Shown here piece by piece: positions 31,437 through 36,774 of a stretch of 36,774 nt of DNA. This DNA is from an uncultured Acidiphilium sp. GTDB lineage: Bacteria; Bacillota; Clostridia; Christensenellales; Borkfalkiaceae. The DNA is taken from NCBI GenBank assembly GCA_902495325.1, contig CABUWK010000020.1:1-36774 (forward strand), read 5' to 3'. The translations under genes and the position numbers were made by a program. Under the pieces are notes generated by a model. The model made no database searches. It had not been told where the DNA came from and saw only the letters and a list, made by a program, of their open reading frames with translations. Numbering within the stretch: the first letter of the stretch is position 1; each line of letters opens with the position of its first letter.

Positions 31437-32230
31437 TGAAATCGCTTGCCGAAGCTTTGCGCGAAACGGAATATTTTCTGCTCGATATGGACGGAACCCT
31501 TTATATCGGGGACGAACTGATCGGAAATATGCCGAAAACTCTGTCCTTTTTGCGGGAGAACGGAAAAAAGATCGTTTATCTTACGAACAACTCCTCTAAG
31601 GATACGGAAGAATACCGTGAAAAACTCCGGCGGCTTGCATTATGGGGCGAGGGCGATACCGTGTATTCGTCCGGAGAAGCGACGGCAGAATATCTGCTTT
31701 CCGGCTTTCCGGATAAAAAAGTATATCTTGTGGGAACGGACGCCTTAAGAAAAGAGTTTTCCGCCCGCGGGGTTTTGCTTGTCGACGAAGATCCCGATAT
31801 CTGTGTGCTGGCTTACGATACCTCGCTTACCTATCGCAAACTTTGCGATCTCACCCGATTTCTTTTCGGCGGCGCGTATTATATCGCCACCCATCCGGAC
31901 GTGAACTGTCCCGCGCCGGGAGCGTTCGTGCCGGACGTCGGCTCGTTTATCGAGCTTGTCGCCGCGTCCACGGGAAGGCGCCCCGATTTTATCGTCGGGA
32001 AACCGTTTACGGGAATGGGCGAAAATCTCGAAAGAAAATTTTCCGCACCGAAAGAAAAATTCATGATGGTGGGAGACAGAATGCACACGGACATCCGTTT
32101 CGGAAACAGTTGCGGCTTTCACTCGCTTCTTGTTTTAAGCGGCGAAACGACGAAGGAAACGATGGGAAATTATCCCGATCGTCCCGAGTTTGTGCTGAAC
32201 GACTTTAACGAAGTCGTTCGTTACTTTTAA
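31436..32230 (+). CDS. HAD hydrolase, NagD/p-nitrophenylphosphatase-like
   Basis: This is a 264-aa cytoplasmic phosphatase of the HAD class II (C2-capped) group. Motif I is L-L-D-M-D-G-T-L-Y (Asp17 and Asp19), motif II is Y-L-T-N-N-S-S, and motif III/IV is the late V-G-D-R-M-H-T-D-I-R-F-G. The cap between covers about residues 70-180. Substrates of this group range from nucleotides (NagD, UMP-type) to phosphoglycolate and sugar phosphates, so the exact role is open. The ATG shares a base with the stop of the alcohol dehydrogenase gene. The last codons contain a perfect hairpin (32197-32219). Confidence 0.9.
   Translation: MKSLAEALRETEYFLLDMDGTLYIGDELIGNMPKTLSFLRENGKKIVYLTNNSSKDTEEYREKLRRLALWGEGDTVYSSGEATAEYLLSGFPDKKVYLVGTDALRKEFSARGVLLVDEDPDICVLAYDTSLTYRKLCDLTRFLFGGAYYIATHPDVNCPAPGAFVPDVGSFIELVAASTGRRPDFIVGKPFTGMGENLERKFSAPKEKFMMVGDRMHTDIRFGNSCGFHSLLVLSGETTKETMGNYPDRPEFVLNDFNEVVRYF
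32197..32219 (+). other. Perfect hairpin inside the 3' end of the phosphatase gene
   Basis: GAACGACTT (32197-32205) pairs perfectly with AAGTCGTTC (32211-32219) across a five-base loop, followed by GTTACTTTT. It may act as a terminator that reaches into the coding sequence, separating the adh-phosphatase unit from the structured RNA downstream. Confidence 0.5.
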
Positions 32231-32233
32231 AAT
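32205..32233 (+). promoter_or_regulatory. Possible promoter of the structured RNA
   Basis: TTAACG at 32205-32210 (four of six matches to the -35 consensus), a 17-base spacer and TAAAAT at 32228-32233 would start transcription near 32240, just before the closing stem of the RNA. The -35 match is weak. Confidence 0.35.
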
Positions 32234-32249
32234 GAATTACTGCAGATGT

Positions 32250-32512
32250 GCGGTTTGCCGGGCGGGGCTCACGAGGTTTGAATCCCGTCCGGAGTCCGGG
32301 AAAAATTCGGGCTTAACCGAGAGAGACTGTAACGCCGTTAAAACTTAACGTGGTTCTGATTTTCCGGCTGACGATGTGCGAATGTTACCCGGCATCGGGG
32401 GAATGCGAACGGAAAGTTCAGCATTCCCTTTTCTTAGCCCCAATCCCCGTGGCTACCGGACGACGTATAACCGAGCCTGCCCGACATGCAGGTCAGGGAT
32501 CCGGCGAACCGC
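32250..32512 (+). ncRNA. Large structured RNA of unassigned class
   Basis: The 300-base gap between two genes is packed with pairing. The closing stem joins 32250-32261 (GCGGTTTGCCGG) to 32501-32512 (CCGGCGAACCGC), twelve pairs with one wobble. Bases 32262-32270 can extend it by pairing with 32473-32480. Inner hairpins are 32293-32300 with 32306-32313, CGTTAA (32336-32341) with TTAACG (32345-32350), and a twelve-pair stem 32399-32410 with 32416-32428 followed by TTTTCTT. TAGCC (from 32435) can pair with GGCTA near 32451. The loop sequence C-T-C-A-C-G-A-G-G-T-T-T-G-A-A-T looks conserved in style. I find no RNase P, tmRNA, SRP or tRNA signature. A raiA- or OLE-like large RNA, or a long regulatory leader of the kinase gene, are the options I consider. 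Confidence 0.6.
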
Positions 32513-32551
32513 GGTGAGCTTCATTTCTGCCGGGTATATACAGGAGAAGAC

Positions 32552-33454
32552 ATGAAAATCGTAACGATGGAAGAAATCAACGCCGTTTCGGCGGACGACA
32601 GAAAAATACAACAGGAAGATCGTCGCTTCGACAAGGAGATCGAAAACCTTGCCGATCGTATTTTACAGGAACGCTCCGTTCGTCCGATCGTCCTTATTTC
32701 GGGACCTTCCGGTTCGGGAAAAACAACGACGGCTCATAAACTGGAACGGGTTTTAGACGGGAAAGGGGTTGAAACGCACGTTGTTTCGTTGGACAATTAT
32801 TTCCGTACGGTCCTTCCCGAAGAGAGAAAAACGGTCGATCTCGAATCGCCGTCCCGTGTGGACGGCAAGCTTTTAAGCAAACATATCGAAGATCTGATCG
32901 AGTGTAGACCGATCGAAGTTCCCGTATTCGACTTCGTGAATACGAAACGGTCGGACAAAACGACAACTTTGTCGAGGAAAAAGGGCGAAATCGTTATCTT
33001 TGAAGGGATCCATTCTTTAAATCCGGACGTCGTTACGGTAAGCGATTCTTACGTGAGAACGGTTTATGCAAGCGTGAGGACGAGAGTCGGGCTTTCGGAC
33101 GGTGAGTTGATTCACCCGAAGTATATCCGACTGATGCGCCGCGCCTGCCGCGATAAGCTTTTCCGCGGGAGAACGGTTGCGGAAACGCTCGCTTATTTTC
33201 AGAGCGTGGAAGAAGGGGAGAAAAATTATATCATGCCCTATAAACACCGCGCGCAATTTGAACTGGATACCTTTATTCTTTATGAGCTGCCCGCTTATGC
33301 CGCAAAGCTGTGCTCCGATATCGCGGGGCTTCCCGAAGAGACGAAACGCGCCTTTGCAAAAGAAACTGAGGCTTTATCTGCCGCTTTCGGCGAGGCGTTT
33401 CCTCGTGATATCCGCCCCGCGAACGATTCTTTGATCAAAGAATTTTTAGGTTAA
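32552..33454 (+). CDS. Uridine kinase-like P-loop kinase
   Basis: This is a 300-aa cytoplasmic kinase of the uridine kinase/phosphoribulokinase family. The Walker A loop is G-P-S-G-S-G-K-T-T at residues 51-59, followed by the expected strand V-V-S-L-D-N-Y-F and the segment P-V-F-D-F-V-N-T-K (cf. P-x-Y-D-F in uridine kinases). Next come V-I-F-E-G-I-H-S-L-N-P and the R-R-x-x-R-D region near 185. It is longer than classical Udk (about 210 aa), with an extra N-terminal helix and C-terminal part, as in the Clostridia nucleoside-kinase group. It would phosphorylate uridine or a related compound in salvage, complementing the de novo operon of this window. The frame is open back into the RNA to 32486, but GGAG at 32543 sets ATG 32552. 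Confidence 0.82.
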   Translation: MKIVTMEEINAVSADDRKIQQEDRRFDKEIENLADRILQERSVRPIVLISGPSGSGKTTTAHKLERVLDGKGVETHVVSLDNYFRTVLPEERKTVDLESPSRVDGKLLSKHIEDLIECRPIEVPVFDFVNTKRSDKTTTLSRKKGEIVIFEGIHSLNPDVVTVSDSYVRTVYASVRTRVGLSDGELIHPKYIRLMRRACRDKLFRGRTVAETLAYFQSVEEGEKNYIMPYKHRAQFELDTFILYELPAYAAKLCSDIAGLPEETKRAFAKETEALSAAFGEAFPRDIRPANDSLIKEFLG

Positions 33455-33488
33455 GAATTTTCAGGCTAAGCCTGCCGGTAAAAACGAA

Positions 33489-33534
33489 AAGAACGGCTTA
33501 TTTCGGAAAAGTCCCGATATAAGTCGTTCTTTTT
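33489..33534. terminator. Strong bidirectional terminator
   Basis: Bases 33489-33506 pair with 33514-33531 over eighteen positions with a single mismatch, around a seven-base loop. T residues follow on the plus strand (33530-33534), and on the minus strand the flank reads CTTTTCGTTTTT. It serves the kinase gene on the left and the minus-strand gene on the right. Confidence 0.9.
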
Positions 33535-33581
33535 GCTATTTGCTCCTGCTTCTGCGCTCTGTTGTTTCTCGGCTGAAGACG

Positions 33582-33764
33582 TCAGTCGTTTGTAAGATCG
33601 TCGTAATCTTCTTTTTTATCCGAAGAACGTTTGATCTCGGAAACTTTTTCCTTGATTTGCTGCGTTCCGTCGCGGACGAATTTTCTCGTTTTATAGGAAT
33701 TTGCGGCAAGCAGTGCGCCGCCTACCATTCCGATGAAAACCCCGCATAAAAATTCTTTTTCCAT
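33582..33764 (-). CDS. Small YtxH-like membrane-anchored protein
   Basis: This is a 60-aa protein, the only clear minus-strand gene in the window. The N-terminus M-E-K-E-F-L-C-G-V-F-I-G-M-V-G-G-A-L-L-A is one membrane segment with Gly-rich packing, followed by a charged helix (Q-Q-I-K-E-K-V-S-E-I-K-R-S-S-D-K-K-E-D). This is the plan of YtxH-domain proteins, which are linked to stress and membrane processes in Bacillota, but at 60 aa it is a minimal version. A strong AAAGGAGG lies just upstream on the minus strand. It converges on the kinase gene and shares its terminator. Confidence 0.75.
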   Translation of the reverse strand: MEKEFLCGVFIGMVGGALLAANSYKTRKFVRDGTQQIKEKVSEIKRSSDKKEDYDDLTND

Positions 33765-34002
33765 TTCGTCCTCCTTTGCCGGGAGTGTTCCGCTCCGCTG
33801 CTACGGCATACGGCTCTTTACCGGCAGTCGGTCGGAAAACGGGAAACTGTTTTCCGCCGCATTCAGTATGTGCGAAAAAGAGAGAATCATGCGGAAACTT
33901 CGGGATAATTGCCGGGGTAGAAAGAATTCTGTAAATTTCTGCCGCGCATTTTTACTTTTCGGCTCAGCCTTTTCTGAAATTCTTGAATAAATATCCATAC
34001 GG

Positions 34003-34030
34003 TTGACAAAAGGCATCCGAATGATAAAAT
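34003..34030 (+). promoter_or_regulatory. Sigma-A promoter of the 167-aa membrane protein gene
   Basis: TTGACA at 34003-34008, a 16-base spacer and TAAAAT at 34025-34030. The 66 bases after it lead to the start codon at 34097. The stretch 33765-34002, divergent between this gene and the minus-strand gene, shows no gene I can support. Confidence 0.7.
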
Positions 34031-34096
34031 AAAACGCAGAAACGGAAATGTCGGGGTTGCCGGCGCGAACGCTGATTTTTCGGGGAGAAAAATAAC

Positions 34097-34600
34097 ATGA
34101 GAAAGAATATAGCGACAGAAGCTCTGATAGTAATTATGATTTTTGCTGTGCTCGTGTGCGGCTGGTTTCACTTTTTAATAAACTGCACGAGCAAAGATTT
34201 TTTTCACGACCTGACAGGTGAGTGGCAATGCGATGAGATCAGTTACGTCGGATATCCGGAAGTTAAGGGCGAAAGAAAAAGAATAGAGGTGCGGCTTTTT
34301 CTCGATGACGAGACGATTGATATCACGTTGGCGTATACGCCGCGGAATACCGTATGTGATTTTTACGACACAACGCTTGCCGAGGAAATCGGATATACAA
34401 CGAAATCCCTTGTATGGGTTTGTTCGTTCCGTGAGCGACTGAACGGCGAATTAAAAGTAAAAGTGCGGGACGATTATCGTTATAACGGTCGTTTCAAAGA
34501 AAAAGTTTTCTATCTGAAAAAGGTCAGAGACGACCCCTCGACGGAAAGCGTAAGTTCTGAGGGAGAAAACGAAAGTTTTCTCCGGCTGTATAAGAAATAA
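34097..34600 (+). CDS. Single-pass membrane protein of unknown function
   Basis: This is a 167-aa protein with an N-terminal membrane segment (A-L-I-V-I-M-I-F-A-V-L-V-C-G-W-F, residues about 9-28). A soluble outer domain follows, opening L-T-G-E-W-Q-C-D-E-I-S-Y with alternating beta strands (R-I-E-V-R-L-F-L-D-D-E-T-I-D-I-T-L-A-Y). The G-x-W start of a strand-rich domain recalls lipocalin-like secreted proteins, but I do not recognise the family. The tail is polar with Ser/Glu. GGGGAG at 34082-34086 is the ribosome binding site. The gene has its own promoter and terminator, so it is a single-gene unit. Confidence 0.72.
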   Translation: MRKNIATEALIVIMIFAVLVCGWFHFLINCTSKDFFHDLTGEWQCDEISYVGYPEVKGERKRIEVRLFLDDETIDITLAYTPRNTVCDFYDTTLAEEIGYTTKSLVWVCSFRERLNGELKVKVRDDYRYNGRFKEKVFYLKKVRDDPSTESVSSEGENESFLRLYKK

Positions 34601-34621
34601 AATAGTTGAAAGCAACGGATC

Positions 34622-34654
34622 AGCCGCGGGCGGATAAAAGCCTGCGGCTTTTTT
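34622..34654 (+). terminator. Intrinsic terminator after the 167-aa gene
   Basis: AGCCGCGGGC (34622-34631) pairs with GCCTGCGGCT (34640-34649) over ten pairs with one wobble and an eight-base loop. A run of T residues follows (34649-34654). Confidence 0.9.
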
Positions 34655-34781
34655 GTGAAAAATCGGCAGGCTTCGTGTTCGTCATCCCGGATTCCTTTAA
34701 ATGCTTTTATTCCGTCTTTTCCTCTGGATTTCCGCCGCAAAAATAGTTAGAGACAACGAATGCTAAACTTGCGGAAATCAG

Positions 34782-34810
34782 TTGATAAAAAGAGAAGAAA
34801 ATGCTATAAT
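34782..34810 (+). promoter_or_regulatory. Sigma-A promoter upstream of ruvX
   Basis: TTGATA at 34782-34787, a 17-base spacer and TATAAT at 34805-34810. Transcripts would carry a leader of about 200 nt before ruvX. That leader contains a small hairpin (GGCAAC 34892-34897 with GTTGCC 34902-34907) but no gene that I can support. Confidence 0.72.
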
Positions 34811-34935
34811 ATAAGCGAGGAAACTTGCTTGCAAGGGATTCCGAGCGCAGTATTTCAACAGGAACGGCGATTTGGCGAAGACAAAGCGCGTGGCAACGAC
34901 AGTTGCCGGCAAAATTCTATTTTGTCTCGTTTCTA

Positions 34936-34944
34936 TGTTATAAT
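34936..34944 (+). promoter_or_regulatory. Extended -10 promoter close to ruvX
   Basis: TG-T-TATAAT at 34936-34944 fits an extended -10 element. No good -35 box lies 17 bases upstream. It would start transcription near 34951 and shorten the ruvX leader to about 65 nt. Confidence 0.5.
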
Positions 34945-35016
34945 ATAGCGTATATCGCTTATCGGTCGCCGAAGAGAAGATCCGATCTTTCGGTCGACCG
35001 TTGAAAGGAGAGTATT

Positions 35017-35439
35017 TTGGGCAGAATCGTTGCGTTTGATATCGGAGATAAAAGGGTCGGGGTTGCCGTGACCGATCCGTTCGGAAACATGGCTTTACCG
35101 CTTGAAACTTACTGGCGGAAAGGGTTTAAAACGGATGCGGAAAACCTGATCGAACTGGCGAAAAAGCAGGGCGCGGAAACGATCGTTTGCGGGCTTCCCG
35201 TGAATTTCGACGGTTCCGAAAGCGTGCAGACGGTGAAGACAAGGGAATTTATCGAACAGCTGAAAGCATTGACGGAAATTCCGATCGAAACGCAGGACGA
35301 ACGCTTTTCCACCCTTCAGTCGAGAAGGCTGTTGCTTGAAGCGGATATGCGCAGAGAAAAAAGAAAAGACGTGATCGATAAAATCGCGGCTTCCTATATA
35401 TTGGAAGATTATCTTGCAAAGAAAAAAAGAGGAGTGTGA
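35017..35439 (+). CDS. ruvX: Holliday junction resolvase-like / pre-16S rRNA nuclease (RuvX/YqgF)
   Basis: This 140-aa protein of the YqgF family has an RNase H-like fold. In E. coli it processes the 5' end of pre-16S rRNA, and it was first annotated as a putative Holliday junction resolvase. The family core is clear: R-I-V-A-F-D-I-G-D-K-R-V-G-V-A-V-T-D with Asp8, V-C-G-L-P-V-N-F-D-G-S, T-Q-D-E-R-F-S-T, and D-K-I-A-A-S-Y-I-L with the last acidic residue. It starts with TTG at 35017, set by AAAGGAG at 35004-35010. It is followed after six bases by the DUF1292 gene, as in the Bacillus yrrK-yrzB pair. Confidence 0.93.
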   Translation: MGRIVAFDIGDKRVGVAVTDPFGNMALPLETYWRKGFKTDAENLIELAKKQGAETIVCGLPVNFDGSESVQTVKTREFIEQLKALTEIPIETQDERFSTLQSRRLLLEADMRREKRKDVIDKIAASYILEDYLAKKKRGV

Positions 35440-35445
35440 CGAAAA

Positions 35446-35850
35446 ATGAGCAAAAATTATCATGAAGCGAAACCGGAAACCGAACTTGACGACGTTGTGG
35501 AACTGACCGACGATCAGGGAAACGTGCTTAACTTTTATCATATCGGAACGATCGAATACAAAGACGAATGGTATGTTTTCTTTCAGCCTGCCGAAAAAAT
35601 GAACGGGGTCGATCCGGACGAAGTTGTAATCTTCCGGATTTCGGGTGATGAAGGAAACGAAGTTCTTCTGCCGATCGAAGACGAAGATCTTCTCGAAGAA
35701 GTATATAACGAATTTATGCGCGAACTCGACGAGGATGACGACGAGGAAGAGGAAGGCGGCGATCCTTCCGCCTGCGAATCCTGCGGCGGTTGCCGGAAGG
35801 GCGCGGAGCCGAAATGCAACGGTTGCGAAGGTTGCGGGTTGGATAAATAA
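35446..35850 (+). CDS. DUF1292 (YrzB-like) protein with cysteine-rich tail
   Basis: This is a 134-aa soluble protein. Residues about 14-95 are a DUF1292 domain (D-V-V-E-L-T-D-D-Q-G-N-V-L-N-F-Y-H-I-G-T-I-E-Y-K-D-E-W-Y-V-F-F-Q-P and I-F-R-I-S-G-D-E-G-N-E-V). Its function is unknown, but the gene next to ruvX is conserved in Bacillota. After an acidic run the protein ends with six Cys in two C-x2-C-x2-C clusters seven residues apart (C-E-S-C-G-G-C and C-N-G-C-E-G-C). This could bind a metal or an Fe-S cluster; I do not know it as part of the basic family. Confidence 0.85.
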   Translation: MSKNYHEAKPETELDDVVELTDDQGNVLNFYHIGTIEYKDEWYVFFQPAEKMNGVDPDEVVIFRISGDEGNEVLLPIEDEDLLEEVYNEFMRELDEDDDEEEEGGDPSACESCGGCRKGAEPKCNGCEGCGLDK

Positions 35851-35930
35851 ATCGGCAAGCCTTCTGCCGGGGTGCGGGTGACCGGGGATTCCGATAAAAT
35901 TTTTCAGATTCAGAGGTGACGATCCGGATC

Positions 35931-36515
35931 ATGAGTAAACTGACGACGAAAAAAGCCATTGCGGCGGCGCTCAAAGAAACGATGCGGGAAAAGTCTCTTT
36001 CGAAGATCACCGTGAACGACATCGCCGAAAAGTGTTCCATCAACCGGCAGACGTTTTATTACCATTTTCAGGATATTCCCGATCTCGTGGAGTGGATCTG
36101 CCTGGAAGAAGCCGACGAAGCAATTGAAAATAACAAGAATTACGATACCTGTCAGGAAGGGATCCTCGCCGTTTTCGAAACGCTGAAGAAAGAGAAGGTT
36201 TTCGTAAGAAATATTTACCGTTCTTCTCCGCGCGAGGTGCTTACCACGTATTTGTACAAAATGGTATATCCGCTTTTGTATCCCGTGGTAGAAGAGGAGT
36301 CCGCCGGGCTTACGGTCAGGACGGAAGACAAGGAGTTTATAGCGCATTTTTATAAATATGCGTTTGTCGGGCTTCTGCTGGATTGGGTGGCGAACGATAT
36401 GTCCGCCGAACCGGAAGAGATGGTCGGCGAACTTGCGGTAACGATAAAGGGAACGTTCCGGCGTGCGCTTGAGAATTGCGACCGTCGTTCCCGCGGGAAT
36501 AACGGAAAAGAATAA
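35931..36515 (+). CDS. TetR-family regulator (DhaS-like)
   Basis: This is a 194-aa transcription regulator. The N-terminal helix-turn-helix covers about residues 6-52 (T-T-K-K-A-I-A-A-A-L-K-E and I-T-V-N-D-I-A-E-K-C-S-I-N-R-Q-T-F-Y-Y-H-F). The Y-Y-H-F-Q-D end and the alpha-helical ligand domain (F-Y-K-Y-A-F-V-G-L-L-L-D-W) match the DhaS-type group of the family, whose ligands are mostly unknown. The frame is open to GTG 35916; ATG 35931 matches the family start, though its ribosome binding site (GAGGTG) is a little far away. It follows the DUF1292 gene by 80 bases, and its target is not visible in the window. Confidence 0.88.
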   Translation: MSKLTTKKAIAAALKETMREKSLSKITVNDIAEKCSINRQTFYYHFQDIPDLVEWICLEEADEAIENNKNYDTCQEGILAVFETLKKEKVFVRNIYRSSPREVLTTYLYKMVYPLLYPVVEEESAGLTVRTEDKEFIAHFYKYAFVGLLLDWVANDMSAEPEEMVGELAVTIKGTFRRALENCDRRSRGNNGKE

Positions 36516-36774
36516 TAGGCTTAGCATTCGCCATCACTAAATATTTTTACGGCGAAAAATTGGTTTGTGACTGTGTCAGCCGAGAGAAAAGTGAACGTCA
36601 TCAAGTTTTAACGGCGCAAAATTCGTAAAATCTTTGTTAAACTCGCTTGTAATACGGTCAAGTATGACTTCGCTCGTTTGCCTCGATTTTCCTGAATTTA
36701 TCGCCGTTAGCCACAGGTGATTGCATTTAAACCCGGTCTTACGCCGTGTTTTTGACTAATACTGCGTTCCGCTC
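36516..36774. other. Terminal stretch without intact gene; possible edge of a repeated element
   Basis: No start-to-stop gene can be supported here. On the minus strand a frame is open from 36755 to the stop at 36576-36578 (about 59 codons, no ATG). It reads like a coherent peptide (V-I-L-D-R-I-T-S-E-F-N-K-D-F-T-N-F-A-P-L-K) but is cut by a TAG at 36756-36758. It may be a decayed fragment of a mobile or repeated element continuing beyond the window. Confidence 0.3.

Noticed and set aside
32255..32300. tRNA-like T-arm (GGTTTGAATCCC)
   Set aside because: The flanks do not pair as a T-stem, and no acceptor, D or anticodon arms can be drawn around it.
32250..32512. RNase P, SRP, tmRNA or 6S RNA
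   Set aside because: The conserved RNase P GAGGAAAGTCC core, the SRP GGAAGGAAGCAG-type loop, and a tmRNA tag frame with its 3' end are all absent; I could not draw the simple 6S open-bubble rod.
33733..33990. Plus-strand frame opposite the YtxH-like gene
   Set aside because: No ribosome binding site or recognisable sequence, and it overlaps the better supported minus-strand gene.
34760..34948. 62-codon frame upstream of ruvX
   Set aside because: It spans the ruvX promoter, has no ribosome binding site, and its peptide shows no protein-like pattern.

Overview
The window looks like chromosomal DNA of an anaerobic Bacillota (Clostridia-type) bacterium, probably an uncultured gut lineage. The basis is strong AAGGAG ribosome binding sites, sigma-A promoters close to TTGACA-17-TATAAT, lipoprotein signals ending in S-A-C, a class 1B dihydroorotate dehydrogenase with a PyrK subunit, and a ruvX-DUF1292 pair like the Bacillus yrrK-yrzB pair. 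No rRNA, tRNA, phage, complete insertion sequence or CRISPR array was found. Every clear gene but one is on the plus strand.

Region 1 (1-1250) is visibly more AT-rich than the rest. It starts with the terminator of an upstream gene and holds two unrecognised genes: a small membrane protein, and a protein built from an internal duplication.

Region 2 (1340-12252) is a complete de novo UMP operon, pyrC-carA-carB-pyrK-pyrD-pyrF-pyrE-pyrB, with galM as the last gene. A consensus promoter and a leader of about 175 nt precede it. The leader has a PyrR-like CAGAGAG hairpin, a possible antiterminator and an intrinsic terminator, so attenuation by pyrimidine supply is likely. PyrB carries a C-terminal zinc-ribbon tail like that of PyrI but no PyrI nucleotide-binding domain. 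A UUCG-capped terminator closes the operon.

Region 3 (12280-29761) is a carbohydrate-acquisition locus. It encodes a CUT1-type ABC importer (lipoprotein binding protein and two permeases, no ATPase), two paralogous secreted lipoproteins that look like TIM-barrel glycosidases, two surface proteins ending in GC-hydrophobic-KRK tails, a lipoprotein metallophosphoesterase, a ROK regulator, a DUF4838 protein and a SASA-type esterase. Two 13-bp palindromes (12284-12296 and 12454-12466) flank the first promoter and are candidate operators. Almost every gene junction longer than about 60 nt contains a stem-loop, three in a row at 19387-19486. This suggests post-transcriptional tuning of gene dosage. 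The substrate cannot be named from sequence; an acylated or otherwise decorated plant or host glycan is an inference.

Region 4 (29762-36774) is mixed: a tandem 11-bp repeat upstream of a 61-aa protein, an iron-dependent alcohol dehydrogenase with a NagD-like phosphatase, a large structured RNA (about 32250-32512) in front of a uridine-kinase-like gene, a minus-strand YtxH-like gene sharing a bidirectional terminator, a membrane-anchored unknown, ruvX with a DUF1292 protein carrying a cysteine-rich tail, and a TetR regulator. The last 250 bases hold no intact gene and may be the edge of a degenerate repeated element.
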